Part shown: in pieces, positions 34,391 through 42,309 of the stretch
How positions within the stretch are numbered: position 1 is the first letter of the stretch
Layout of the letters: every line of letters starts with the position of its first letter
Assembly (NCBI GenBank): GCA_035696365.1
Contig: DASRQS010000009.1
Location: 138,110 to 202,109 of the forward strand
Direction: 5' to 3'
Source: JALYLC01 sp035696365
Lineage (GTDB): Bacteria > Actinomycetota > Thermoleophilia > Gaiellales > JALYLC01
DNA length: 64,000 nucleotides
Notes under the pieces: generated by a model
Databases searched by the model: none
Told to the model about the DNA's origin: nothing
The model's input: only the letters and a program-made list of their open reading frames with translations
Position numbers and translations under genes: made by a program

Positions 34391-35580
34391 CGCCCGCGGC
34401 CGGAGTACGCGAGCGCGCGCTCGCCGTCGTCCGCGAGCTCGGGCCCGGGTTCGCCGAGCGCGCCGCAGGCTACGACCGGGAGCCCGCGTTCCCGTTCGAG
34501 AACTACGCCGAGCTGCGCGAGGCGGGGATGCTCGGTCTCTGCATCCCCGAGCGCTACGGCGGCATGGGAGCGAGCTTCCAGGACTACATGCACCTCTCGG
34601 CCGAACTGGCGCGCTTCTGCCCGACCACGGCGCTGACTTACAACATGCACAGCCAGACAGCTCTCTGGACGGGGATCCTGGCCGACGACCTCGACATGCC
34701 GGCCGATCTGCGCGAGCGGCACGAGCGCATCCGCAGCGGCCTCTACCGCTGGATCCTCGAGGACGGCGCGCTCATGAGCCAGCCGCTGTCGGAGGGGATC
34801 GCGCGCGGCGCCACGGCCGGCGTCGCCACGACGGCCACGCCCGTCGCAGGCGGGTTCCACGTCAACGGCCGCAAGGTGTTCGCGTCACTGGCCGGGGCCG
34901 CCGACGCCTACAACTTCACCTGCCGAGTGGCCGGGGAGGACGGCCTGCGCTTTCTCTCGGTGCGCTCCGACAACCCCGGCGTCCGGATCGTCGGCGACTG
35001 GGATCCGCTCGGCATGCGTGGCACGGATTCGCGCACGCTGGTGTTCGAGGACGCGTTCGTCGAGGGCGACGACGAGCTGCTGCCGCCGGGCGGCTTCGAC
35101 CAGCTCGCGGCACGCTGGCCACACGTCTACCTGACGCTCACGCCGACGTACATCGGGCTCATGCGCGCCGTCGTCGACTTCGTGCAGGGGTACCTGGGCA
35201 GTACGCCGCCCGCCGGGGTTCCTGCCCGCCGCGACGTGCCGGCCAAGCAGTGGGCCTGGGCGGAGATCCAGATTGCCTACGAGCGCAGCCGGTCGCTCTG
35301 GGAATGCGCGGTCGCGGAGGCCGGCGTCGATCCGACGCCCGATCAGCTGCGCCGGGCGTGGGCCGCTTCGTACACGGCCATGGAGACCGCGCCGGAGGTC
35401 GCCGCGCTCGCGATCCGCGCCTGCGGCGGAGGCTCGCTGATGCGCAACCTGCCGCTCGAGCGGCACTATCGCGATGCGCGCTGCGGCTCGGTCATGCTGC
35501 CCTGGAGCGCCGAGGTGTGCCTCGAGTTGCTCGGCCGCTTCGGCCTCTACGAGGAGCCGGACGATCACCGCCGTGTCTGA
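34387..35580 (+). CDS. Acyl-CoA dehydrogenase-fold flavoenzyme, possibly a monooxygenase
   Basis: 397 residues. The N-terminal helical domain has REAGMLGLCIPERYGGMGAS. The middle beta domain is seen as GRKVFASLAGAADAYNF. The C-terminal part has LERHYRDARCGSVMLPWS. True acyl-CoA dehydrogenases have a YEG-type segment with the catalytic Glu after the RDAR motif; here MLPWSAEVCLE is found, as in DszC- or HpaB-like flavin monooxygenases that use the same fold. No flavin reductase is adjacent. The GTG overlaps the DUF6636 stop, and the stop overlaps the hydrolase start by 8 bases. Confidence 0.85.
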   Translation: MTPAAGVRERALAVVRELGPGFAERAAGYDREPAFPFENYAELREAGMLGLCIPERYGGMGASFQDYMHLSAELARFCPTTALTYNMHSQTALWTGILADDLDMPADLRERHERIRSGLYRWILEDGALMSQPLSEGIARGATAGVATTATPVAGGFHVNGRKVFASLAGAADAYNFTCRVAGEDGLRFLSVRSDNPGVRIVGDWDPLGMRGTDSRTLVFEDAFVEGDDELLPPGGFDQLAARWPHVYLTLTPTYIGLMRAVVDFVQGYLGSTPPAGVPARRDVPAKQWAWAEIQIAYERSRSLWECAVAEAGVDPTPDQLRRAWAASYTAMETAPEVAALAIRACGGGSLMRNLPLERHYRDARCGSVMLPWSAEVCLELLGRFGLYEEPDDHRRV

Positions 35581-36376
35581 TCTGCGCGACGTCGACGCCC
35601 TACCGGTGGCCTGGCGCGAGGCGGGCTCCGGCCCGCTCGTCCTCTTCCTCGGCGGTCTCGGCACGACCCGCACGGGCTTCGACCCGCAACTGACGGCGTT
35701 CGCCTCGAGCTATCGCTGCGTGGCCTGGGACATGCCGGGCTACGGCGCCTCACCTCTGCCCCCCGGAGGCCTGTCGTTTCCGCTCCTGGCCGGAGCGGCG
35801 GCAGATCTGATCGAGACGCTCGGAGAGCAGCGGGCGCACCTGGTCGGACTCTCGATGGGCGGCCAGGTCGCACTCCACACTGCGTTGCTGTACCCCGCGC
35901 GCGTGCGCTCCCTGGCGCTGCTCGACTCGAGCCCCGCCTTCGGGCTCGACGGCACCGATCCGGAGGCCTGGAAGCGGCTGCGGCTCGACGCCCTGGACGC
36001 CGGCGAGACGCCCGCGAGCATGGCCGAGCGCGTGCTGCGCTCGATCATGGCGCCTGCTGTCGGCGACCCCGCGCTGGCCGCGGCCGTCGCGTCGATGTCG
36101 CGCATCTCCGCCGACGGGCTGCGCGCCTCGGTCGAGTGCCTGCCCTCCCACGACGTGCGCGACCGCCTCGGCGAGATCGACGTTCCGGCGCTCGTGCTGG
36201 TCGGCGAGCACGACGAGGAGACGCCGTTCTCCTATGCCGAGGCGCTGGCCGCGGGCATCGCCGGAGCACGGCTTCAGATCATCCCGGGCGCCGGCCATAT
36301 CTCGAACCTCGAGGCCCCGGTGGCAGTCAACATCGCTCTGCGCGAGCACCTCGACGCGGTGGAGGCCGGGCCATGA
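35573..36376 (+). CDS. Alpha/beta hydrolase, possibly NicD-like
   Basis: 267 residues. The oxyanion segment is LVLFLGGLGTTRTGF, the nucleophile elbow GLSMGGQ, the acid in LVGEHDEETPF and His in PGAGHISNLEAP. It sits between the flavoenzyme and the NicX-like gene with 8- and 4-base overlaps. In nicotinate degradation NicD, an alpha/beta hydrolase, deformylates the product of NicX, which makes the pairing suggestive. Sequence alone does not separate it from generic esterases. Confidence 0.85.
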   Translation: MSDLRDVDALPVAWREAGSGPLVLFLGGLGTTRTGFDPQLTAFASSYRCVAWDMPGYGASPLPPGGLSFPLLAGAAADLIETLGEQRAHLVGLSMGGQVALHTALLYPARVRSLALLDSSPAFGLDGTDPEAWKRLRLDALDAGETPASMAERVLRSIMAPAVGDPALAAAVASMSRISADGLRASVECLPSHDVRDRLGEIDVPALVLVGEHDEETPFSYAEALAAGIAGARLQIIPGAGHISNLEAPVAVNIALREHLDAVEAGP

Positions 36377-37407
36377 CGGAGTGGCGCTGGCTGGACGTCT
36401 TCGCGCGCCACCTGCGCGCCTGCGCACTGAGCCACGGCGACGTCGTCGCGGTGCTCTCCGAGTCGGCCAGCCGCGGCGAGCTGGTCGAGACGAGCCGGAT
36501 CGCGGCACAGATGCTGGGCGGCCGCGTCTACGACGTCGTCGTGCCGACGCCGCCCGCGACCGGCCCGGTGGCGCTGCGCTCGACGGGCGCATCGGTCGCG
36601 CTGGCCGGCAACCGCGGCGCGATCGCGGGCCTGGCAGCCGCCGACCTCGTGATCGACTGCACCGTGGAGGGCCTGCTGCACGCGCCCGAGCTCGGCAAGA
36701 TCCTGGGCGGCGGCGCGCGTGTGCTGATGATCAGCAACGAGCACCCCGAGAACTTCGAGCGCTACACCGAGGACCCGACGCTCGCAGAACGCGTGGAGCG
36801 GGGCGTGGCGCTCCTGGAGGGGGCGGCGGAGATGCGGGTGACCTCCGCCGCGGGCACCGATCTCGTGGCGCGACTCACGGGCGCGTTCCGCGCCGGATCG
36901 TCGGGCGTCGCCACGGAGCCCGGCACGATCGCCCACTGGCCGGGCGGATTGTGCCTGGCGTTCCCCGCGGCGCACAGCGTCGACGGTCTCGTCGTGCTCG
37001 CTCCCGGCGACATCAACCTCACCTTCAAGACCTACGTGCGCGAGCCGGTGCGCCTGCGCATCGAGGACGACCACGTCGTCGCGATCGAGGGCGAGGGCCT
37101 GGACGCCGAGCTCTTTCGCTCATACCTCGCCGCCTTCGGCGATCGCGAGAGCTACGCCGTCAGCCACGTCGGCTTCGGCATGAACCGGGCCGCGCGCTGG
37201 GACTACCTCGAGCTCTACGACAAGTCGCAGATCAACGGCACCGAGGCACGCGCCTTCGCCGGCAACTTCCTCTTCTCGACCGGTGCGAACGAGAACGCCG
37301 GACGCTATACGGCCGGGCATTTCGACCTGCCGATGCGCAACTGCACCGTCGCGCTGGACGGCCTGGTGGTCGTCGACGCGGGCGAGCTCAAGGGTGACCT
37401 GGCGTAG
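36373..37407 (+). CDS. NicX/M29-like protein, possible 2,5-dihydroxypyridine 5,6-dioxygenase
   Basis: 344 residues of the fold shared by M29 aminopeptidases and NicX dioxygenases. The C-terminal segment has SHVGFGMN with His265 and, 51 residues on, GHFDLPMRNCTV with His316 and Asp318; this His...HxD set matches the iron site of NicX. The N-terminal alpha/beta domain has DVVAVLSESASR and a DLVIDCTVEG strand. M29 peptidases use a different metal set including Glu residues. The predicted reaction is oxygenolytic cleavage of a dihydroxypyridine. The ATG overlaps the hydrolase stop. Confidence 0.75.
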   Translation: MTEWRWLDVFARHLRACALSHGDVVAVLSESASRGELVETSRIAAQMLGGRVYDVVVPTPPATGPVALRSTGASVALAGNRGAIAGLAAADLVIDCTVEGLLHAPELGKILGGGARVLMISNEHPENFERYTEDPTLAERVERGVALLEGAAEMRVTSAAGTDLVARLTGAFRAGSSGVATEPGTIAHWPGGLCLAFPAAHSVDGLVVLAPGDINLTFKTYVREPVRLRIEDDHVVAIEGEGLDAELFRSYLAAFGDRESYAVSHVGFGMNRAARWDYLELYDKSQINGTEARAFAGNFLFSTGANENAGRYTAGHFDLPMRNCTVALDGLVVVDAGELKGDLA

Positions 37408-37420
37408 CCATGCCGGACGC

Positions 37421-37506
37421 TTTGTGACATGAATAACTTGGGGTCTGACCCCAATTTATGCGGACCGAAACCGCATGAACAGGTGCACGAACCGGGGTCT
37501 CACCCC
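37421..37506. repeat. REP-like palindromic element, copy 2, with a variant hairpin
   Basis: TTTGTGACATGAATAACTTG starts at 37421 and continues to a GGGGTC-T-GACCCC hairpin (37438-37454); the right arm has changed to CAATTTATG. An ATGCGG/CCGCAT inverted repeat (37458-37476) follows. A second hairpin, GGGGT-CTC-ACCCC, is at 37494-37506. The element fills most of the gap between the NicX-like gene and the end of the selenoprotein gene. Confidence 0.7.
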
Positions 37507-37518
37507 CGCGTGTGGCAG

Positions 37519-37779
37519 CTACATGACCTCGGGGCCGATGCGCTCGCGCAGCAGCGGGAGGACGTCCTCGGGCTGGGGATAGCGGCCGATCATCTTCTTG
37601 TAGAAGATGCGCTCGCCGTCCACGTCCACGTCGAAGACGCCGCCCGTGCCGGGCACGAGCTCCAGCGCGGTCAGGACAGGAGACCAGCCCTCGAGGATGC
37701 GCGCCGCCAGACCGGAGGCGTTCGGCGTCGCCCCTCAGGGGACGCAGTATTCGATGCGAACCCGATAGGTCGGTCTCAT
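37519..37779 (-). CDS. SelW-like (Rdx family) selenoprotein with in-frame UGA = Sec
   Basis: An 86-residue frame from ATG 37779 to TAG at 37519-37521 is interrupted only by TGA at 37735-37737, codon 15. Reading it as selenocysteine gives IEYCVPU, the CxxU redox motif of SelW, followed by a full Rdx domain: GLAARIL, ALELVPGTGGVFDVDVDG and ERIFYKKMIGRYPQPED. Homology resumes in the same frame directly after the TGA, which argues against a frameshift or decay. A SECIS-like hairpin lies just downstream. SelW/T/H proteins are thioredoxin-fold oxidoreductases using Cys/Sec. ATG overlaps the stop of the upstream GT87 gene (ATGA), so it is third in a leftward operon. Standard calling would miss it. 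Confidence 0.88.
37702..37720 (-). promoter_or_regulatory. Predicted bacterial SECIS hairpin in the selW-like gene
   Basis: On the mRNA strand, CGCC-U-CC-GGUCU-GG-C-GGCG begins 17 nt after the first base of UGA. It has a 4-bp lower stem, a U opposite C, two G-C pairs and a GGUCU loop. The E. coli fdhF SECIS also has a bulged U two pairs below a loop containing GGUCU, about 3-4 nt nearer the UGA. The structure was drawn by eye. Confidence 0.7.
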
Positions 37780-38990
37780 CGCCACACGGGCAGTCTGCCA
37801 GCAGACGGCGACTGCTGGCGCGAGCGGCGACCGAGAGCGCGGACGCGCGGGAAAAGCGCCCACGCGGCGATGCCGATGATCACGGCGAGGAAGACGATGC
37901 GCTCGACCGGGCCGGTGTAGAAGAAGGCCCCGCGCCAGACGAACCAGCAGACGAGCGGCAGCGTCCAGATGGGGCGGAAGCGCGGGGCGTAGAGCGCCAG
38001 CGGTACGAACAGCAGCACGAGATAGTGGTGCCAGACGATCGGCGAGAACGCGATCAGCCCGAGCACGCCGAGCAGGAACGCCGCCTGGTCGCCGCCCTCG
38101 CGGCGCCTGCTCGCCACCCACACGGCCACGGCCAGGCTGAAGCCGACGACATACGGCGCAGCCGCCGCGATCGGCCCGTGAAGCCCGGCCAGATTCGCGT
38201 AGGCCACTGCCGAGTAGCCACGCGTGCGCTCGATGTCCGTCAGCAGCGAGAGCAGGTGCGGGTATCCGGCCAGGCCGTCGAAGCCGATCAGCGCCCAGCC
38301 GGCGACGATCAGCCCTGCCGAAGCGGCGAGGCTGATCACGGCCGCCCGCCAGCGCCGCGTGGCGATGAGCCAGACCACGAGCGGCAGGGCGATCAGCTTG
38401 AGCGCGATGATCGCACCGAGAGCGATCCCGGCCCGGCCCGCCCGATCGCGCCAGCGCCAGCAGGCGGCGAGGCCGAGCAGGACGAGGAAGTCGACGGAGC
38501 CCATCAGCACCGAACTCATCGCCGCCGGTGTCAGCAGCGCGGCGCCGTAGACGCGCCAGTCGCGCACGCCGACGAGGCGAAGCGCGAGCCCGCCGGCGAG
38601 CAGCATGCAGCCCACCCAGAGCCACTCCGCCAGGGCCTGGGGCAGGTACGAGAACGGCACGCCCAGCAGCAGCGCCGGTGCGGGATAGGCGGCGAAGACG
38701 CCGTCGTGGTACTCGTCCGGGCGGTGCCCGGCGGCCACGGCGTGGCGAACCCGAATGAGCTCGTCCGTGTGGTACGGCGACAGGCCGCGCGTGATCTCAT
38801 GGCCTGGCACGAAGAAGTTGCCGTGGAAATCGATCGCCCAGGCGCCGGTGCCGCTGCGATAGCTGCCGATGAGGATCGTCACCAGCATCACGATGGGCAG
38901 CACTCCGAGCAGCCCGATCGTGAGCACGCGGCGCGCGGCGCGCGCCAGCGCGGGTGTCACGACACCGTGGCGGACCTGCGCGGCGCTCAT
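37776..38990 (-). CDS. GT87/DUF2029 membrane glycosyltransferase, paralogue 2
   Basis: 404 residues with about ten helices. It has the loop AWAIDFHGNFFVPGHEITRGLSPYH with a catalytic-type Asp (read in parts), YPAPALLLGVPFSYLP, VRDWRVYGAALL and PIVWHHYLVLLFVPLALY. It is a close paralogue of the upstream gene (38987), sharing LAEWLWVGCMLLAG and GYPHLLSLLTD, evidence of a tandem duplication. The expected role is transfer of a sugar from polyprenyl phosphate to an envelope acceptor. ATG 38990 overlaps the previous stop; its own TGA overlaps the selenoprotein ATG. Confidence 0.85.
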   Translation of the reverse strand: MSAAQVRHGVVTPALARAARRVLTIGLLGVLPIVMLVTILIGSYRSGTGAWAIDFHGNFFVPGHEITRGLSPYHTDELIRVRHAVAAGHRPDEYHDGVFAAYPAPALLLGVPFSYLPQALAEWLWVGCMLLAGGLALRLVGVRDWRVYGAALLTPAAMSSVLMGSVDFLVLLGLAACWRWRDRAGRAGIALGAIIALKLIALPLVVWLIATRRWRAAVISLAASAGLIVAGWALIGFDGLAGYPHLLSLLTDIERTRGYSAVAYANLAGLHGPIAAAAPYVVGFSLAVAVWVASRRREGGDQAAFLLGVLGLIAFSPIVWHHYLVLLFVPLALYAPRFRPIWTLPLVCWFVWRGAFFYTGPVERIVFLAVIIGIAAWALFPRVRALGRRSRQQSPSAGRLPVWR

Positions 38991-40180
38991 GCGAGCGTCA
39001 CCGTCGCCTGCGGCCGGGACGAGGGGCCGCCGCGCGGGCGCAGTCTCGACGAGAGCGCAAGCGCGCAGATGCCACTCAGGAGGACGGCGCAGAGGACGAG
39101 CGAGGAGATGGACACGAGGCCCGAGGTGTCCGGCATGAGCCAGAACAGCACTGGCAGCGACCAGACCACCCCAAAGCGCGGGCGGAGCACGGCGACCGGC
39201 ACGAGCAGCAGCGCGAGCGAGTGCTGCCACACGATCGGCGAGAACGCGAGCGCTGCGAGCACGCCGAGCAGAAACAGGGCGGCATCGGCCTGCGGGCCTC
39301 GGCGCGCGACGATCCAGATCGCCGCGACCACGCACACGCCTGCCGCATAGGGAACCAGCGCGGCGGTGCCCGCACCTGCGCCGAACGCCCGCGCGAAGGA
39401 CGCTCCCGAGAAGCCACGCGTGCTCTCGACGTCGGTCAGCAGCGAGAGCAGGTGCGGGTAGCCGGCCACCCCGTGGAAGCCGATCAGCGCCCATGACAGC
39501 GCGGCGAGCCCGGCCGCCGTGACAAGGCTGACGGCGGCCGCGGCGTAGCGCCTGGTTGCCACGAGCCAGAACACGAGGGGCAGCGCGATCAGCTTGATGG
39601 CGATGATGCCGCCCAGCGCGGCGCCCGCCTTCCCGGCGTGCTCACGCCAGCGCCAGCAGGCTGCCAGCCCGAGCATGAGCAACAGATCGACCGCGCCGAA
39701 GAAGAGCGAGCAGACGACCGGCGGAGCGGTGGCCGCGGCGGCGTAGACGCGCCAGTCGCGCACCCCGGCGAGCCGCAAAGCCAGCGCGCCGGCCAGCAGC
39801 ATGCAGCCGACCCAGAGCCACTCGGCGAGCATGGCCGGGAGCGCCGCGAATGGCACGCCGAGCAGGAGCCCGGGCGCCGGGTAGGTCGGGAAGACGCCGT
39901 GCTGGTAGGAGATCGGGCTGTGCCCAGCGGCCACCGCGGCGCGCACCCGGACGAGCTCATCCGGGTGGTACGGCGAGTCGCCGCGCAGGATCTCCTGTGC
40001 CGGGAAGCGGAGGTTGCCGTTGAAGTCGATCGCCCAGGCCGCGTGCCCGTTGCGGATGCTCATGACGACGTACAACACCACGAGGCCGGGCAAAAGCGCG
40101 AGCCAGCCGAGCGTCGCGACCTGCTTGCAGGCCTGCCCGATTCCGGGCACGCGGGTTCCTCGCTCGAAGATCGCGCTCAC
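38987..40180 (-). CDS. GT87/DUF2029 membrane glycosyltransferase, paralogue 1
   Basis: 397 residues, first gene of the leftward operon. Motifs equal those of the downstream paralogue: AWAIDFNGNLRFPAQEILRG, YPAPGLLLGVPFAALP, LAEWLWVGCMLLAG, VRDWRVYAAAAT, and PIVWQHSLALLLVPVAV. The two proteins align along their length and must stem from duplication. GTG 40180 is the start used, with a helix beginning at about residue 25. The gap of 62 bp to the MFS gene upstream (40243) is short, so the transcript could begin further up. Confidence 0.85.
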   Translation of the reverse strand: MSAIFERGTRVPGIGQACKQVATLGWLALLPGLVVLYVVMSIRNGHAAWAIDFNGNLRFPAQEILRGDSPYHPDELVRVRAAVAAGHSPISYQHGVFPTYPAPGLLLGVPFAALPAMLAEWLWVGCMLLAGALALRLAGVRDWRVYAAAATAPPVVCSLFFGAVDLLLMLGLAACWRWREHAGKAGAALGGIIAIKLIALPLVFWLVATRRYAAAAVSLVTAAGLAALSWALIGFHGVAGYPHLLSLLTDVESTRGFSGASFARAFGAGAGTAALVPYAAGVCVVAAIWIVARRGPQADAALFLLGVLAALAFSPIVWQHSLALLLVPVAVLRPRFGVVWSLPVLFWLMPDTSGLVSISSLVLCAVLLSGICALALSSRLRPRGGPSSRPQATVTLA

Positions 40181-40242
40181 GCATACGGGATCGAGTCCGC
40201 CGGGTCACACTCGCATCCCTCAGTGGAGGGATAGGTCGCGAA

Positions 40243-41691
40243 TCAGGCGGTTTCGTCCGCCAGCGACCCGGCCGAGCGCTGCTGCTGGTCTGCGAGCGTG
40301 ACGCGGGGGGACGGACGGGGCACCATCATCGCGGCCACGACGCCCACCACGAGCGCAACGGCGCAGAGCGCGAAGGCGATCGTGAAGCCGCGCTCTTTGG
40401 GGAAACCGCTCGAGGTCAGGCTGGCGTCGATGATGCTGGCCGCGATCGTCGTGCCGAGCGCCCCGCCCACGGTGCGCGCGATCGTGTTCATGCCGGTGGC
40501 GATGCCCGTCATCTGCGGCGGCACCGCCTCGACGATCAGGTTGGCCATCGAGGCGAACGCGAGCCCGATGCCGATTCCGAGGATGGCGGCCGCGAGATAC
40601 ACCTGCCAGGGCGAGGAATGGGCGACGGCGAGCAACGCGAAGGCCGCCGCCGCGAAGCCGGCGCCGAGGATCAGGGGTATGCGCGAGCCGATGCGTCCCG
40701 CCATGCGGCCCGCGATCGGGCTCGCGACCAGCATCAGCACCGTGGTGGGCAACAGGAAGAGGCCCGCCTCGGTGACACTCGCGCCGAAGCCGAAGCCCGT
40801 GCTCTCCGGCAACTCGACGAACTGCGGGATCAGGATGAACGAGTTGTACATCCCGAAGCCGATCAGCAGTGTCGCGAGATTGACCGTCCAAACGCCGCGC
40901 ACCACCATCATCTTCATGTCGACGAGTGGCTCGGTGGAGCGCGACTCGGCCCGCACCCAGAGGCCGAGCAGCACGAGCCCGACGACGAACAGCCCGATGA
41001 CCCTGGGCGAGAGCCAGCCCCACGTCGGCGCCTCGCTGAAGCCGAGCAGGATCGCCACCAGCCAGCCCGACAGGAGCGACGCCCCCAGCCAGTTCACGCG
41101 CCCGGGGCTGAGCACCGGAGACTCGGGGACGAACAGCCAGGTCGCGACCAGCGCGAGCACGACGGCCACGAGCGGGATCCAGAAGAGGTAGTGGTAGTCG
41201 AGGTGCTGCACGATCGGGCCCGCCGCGACGATGCCGACGCCTCCGCCAACGGCGAAGGTGGCCGAGATCAGTCCGATGCCCGTCGCCACGCGAGCCTTGG
41301 GGAACTCGTCGCGCACGATGCCGATGCCGAGCGGGAACACGGCGCCGCCGATGCCCTGGATGCCGCGCCCGACGAGCATCGGCCCGATGGACGTCGAGAG
41401 CGCCGAGATCACGGTCCCCAGCGCGAGCGCGACGAGCGCGATCACGAGCACTCGCTCCTTGCCGAACATGTCGCCGAGGCGGCCCGCGATGGGCGTCGCG
41501 ACCGAGGCGGTGAGCAGGTACGCAGTGAGGATCCAGCTGACGCCCGTGGGCGTGGTGTGCAGTGCGCGCTGCATCTCGGGCAGTGCCGGCGCGACCATCG
41601 ACTGCAGCAGCGCGAAGGCCAGCGCCGCGAGCGTGAGCACAGCGAACGTCAGCACGTAGTGCGGTCGTTTGGCGTGCGACAGCGCGGGCAT
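40243..41691 (-). CDS. MFS multidrug exporter, DHA2 family
   Basis: 482 residues with about 14 helices. Helix 1 has FALLQSMVAPALPEMQ, motif A is GRLGDMFGKERVL, and motif C-like TFAVGGGVGIVAAGPI is in helix 5. ATG 41691 has AAAGGTG 8 bases upstream. It is divergent from the merR gene, and a strong palindrome lies between them, so MerR probably controls it together with the second exporter downstream of merR. Confidence 0.92.
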   Translation of the reverse strand: MPALSHAKRPHYVLTFAVLTLAALAFALLQSMVAPALPEMQRALHTTPTGVSWILTAYLLTASVATPIAGRLGDMFGKERVLVIALVALALGTVISALSTSIGPMLVGRGIQGIGGAVFPLGIGIVRDEFPKARVATGIGLISATFAVGGGVGIVAAGPIVQHLDYHYLFWIPLVAVVLALVATWLFVPESPVLSPGRVNWLGASLLSGWLVAILLGFSEAPTWGWLSPRVIGLFVVGLVLLGLWVRAESRSTEPLVDMKMMVVRGVWTVNLATLLIGFGMYNSFILIPQFVELPESTGFGFGASVTEAGLFLLPTTVLMLVASPIAGRMAGRIGSRIPLILGAGFAAAAFALLAVAHSSPWQVYLAAAILGIGIGLAFASMANLIVEAVPPQMTGIATGMNTIARTVGGALGTTIAASIIDASLTSSGFPKERGFTIAFALCAVALVVGVVAAMMVPRPSPRVTLADQQQRSAGSLADETA

Positions 41692-41813
41692 GCGGGGCAC
41701 CTTTGGGCGTTTCGTGATTCCACGCCGAGGCGCGGGCAACCCCGACCTCCCGGCGAACCAACCTCCAGCATACGTTAGGTTCGGCTCCTGGCAAATCGGC
41801 CATCTCCCGCGTG

Positions 41814-41840
41814 ATAAACTGACGTGTACGTCACGTTTAT
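41814..41840. promoter_or_regulatory. Near-perfect palindrome, probable MerR operator
   Basis: ATAAAC-TGACGT-GT-ACGTCA-C-GTTTAT, symmetrical except for one extra C. It lies between the divergent MFS and merR genes and overlaps two possible upstream in-frame starts of merR, so GTG 41857 is preferred as start. Confidence 0.6.
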
Positions 41841-41856
41841 GAGAGGCCGCCAGAAA

Positions 41857-42309
41857 GTGAGTGCCGTCAAGGAACAGTTTCGCATCGGGGAGCTCGCGCG
41901 CCGCGCGCGGTCGACCCCGCGTGCCGTGCGCTACTACGAGGAGCTCGGACTGCTGCCCGAGCGCGGGCGGCCGCGCGGCGGCCACCGCATGTACGACGAG
42001 CACGACGTGGAGCGGCTCAAGGAGCTCCTGCACATCAAGGAGCTGCTCGGCCTGACACTCAACGAGCTGCGCGCCTGGATGGCGGCGGAGTCCGCGCGCG
42101 CAGCACTGCGCGAGCGCTGGGACAGCGGCGAGGCCGCGGACACCGAGACGCGCCGCGACATCGTGCAGGAGGCGCTGCCGCACATCGAGACGCAGATCGC
42201 GCTCGTCGCGTCGCGCCGTGCCGCGCTCGAGGAGCTCGAGGACGAGCTGACCGAGAAGCGCCGCCGCGTGCGCGAGATCCTGCTCGAGCTGGGCGACGAG
42301 CCCGCGTGA
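41857..42309 (+). CDS. MerR-family transcriptional regulator
   Basis: 150 residues. The winged-helix domain is FRIGELARRARSTPRAVRYY, then EELGLLPERGRPRGGHRMY and a dimerisation coiled coil from about residue 85 to the end. The conserved Cys of metal sensors is absent, so it is more like drug- or stress-sensing members. GTG 41857 has GAGAGG 10 bases upstream; starts at 41824 and 41839 lie inside the operator palindrome. The next gene, an MFS exporter, begins with a 4-base overlap, so the regulator likely controls its own operon and the divergent exporter. Confidence 0.88.
   Translation: MSAVKEQFRIGELARRARSTPRAVRYYEELGLLPERGRPRGGHRMYDEHDVERLKELLHIKELLGLTLNELRAWMAAESARAALRERWDSGEAADTETRRDIVQEALPHIETQIALVASRRAALEELEDELTEKRRRVREILLELGDEPA

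Noticed and set aside
37429..37920. 163-codon plus-strand frame starting in the REP-like element
   Set aside because: It is antisense to the selenoprotein and GT87 genes, and its first codons are the palindromic repeat.
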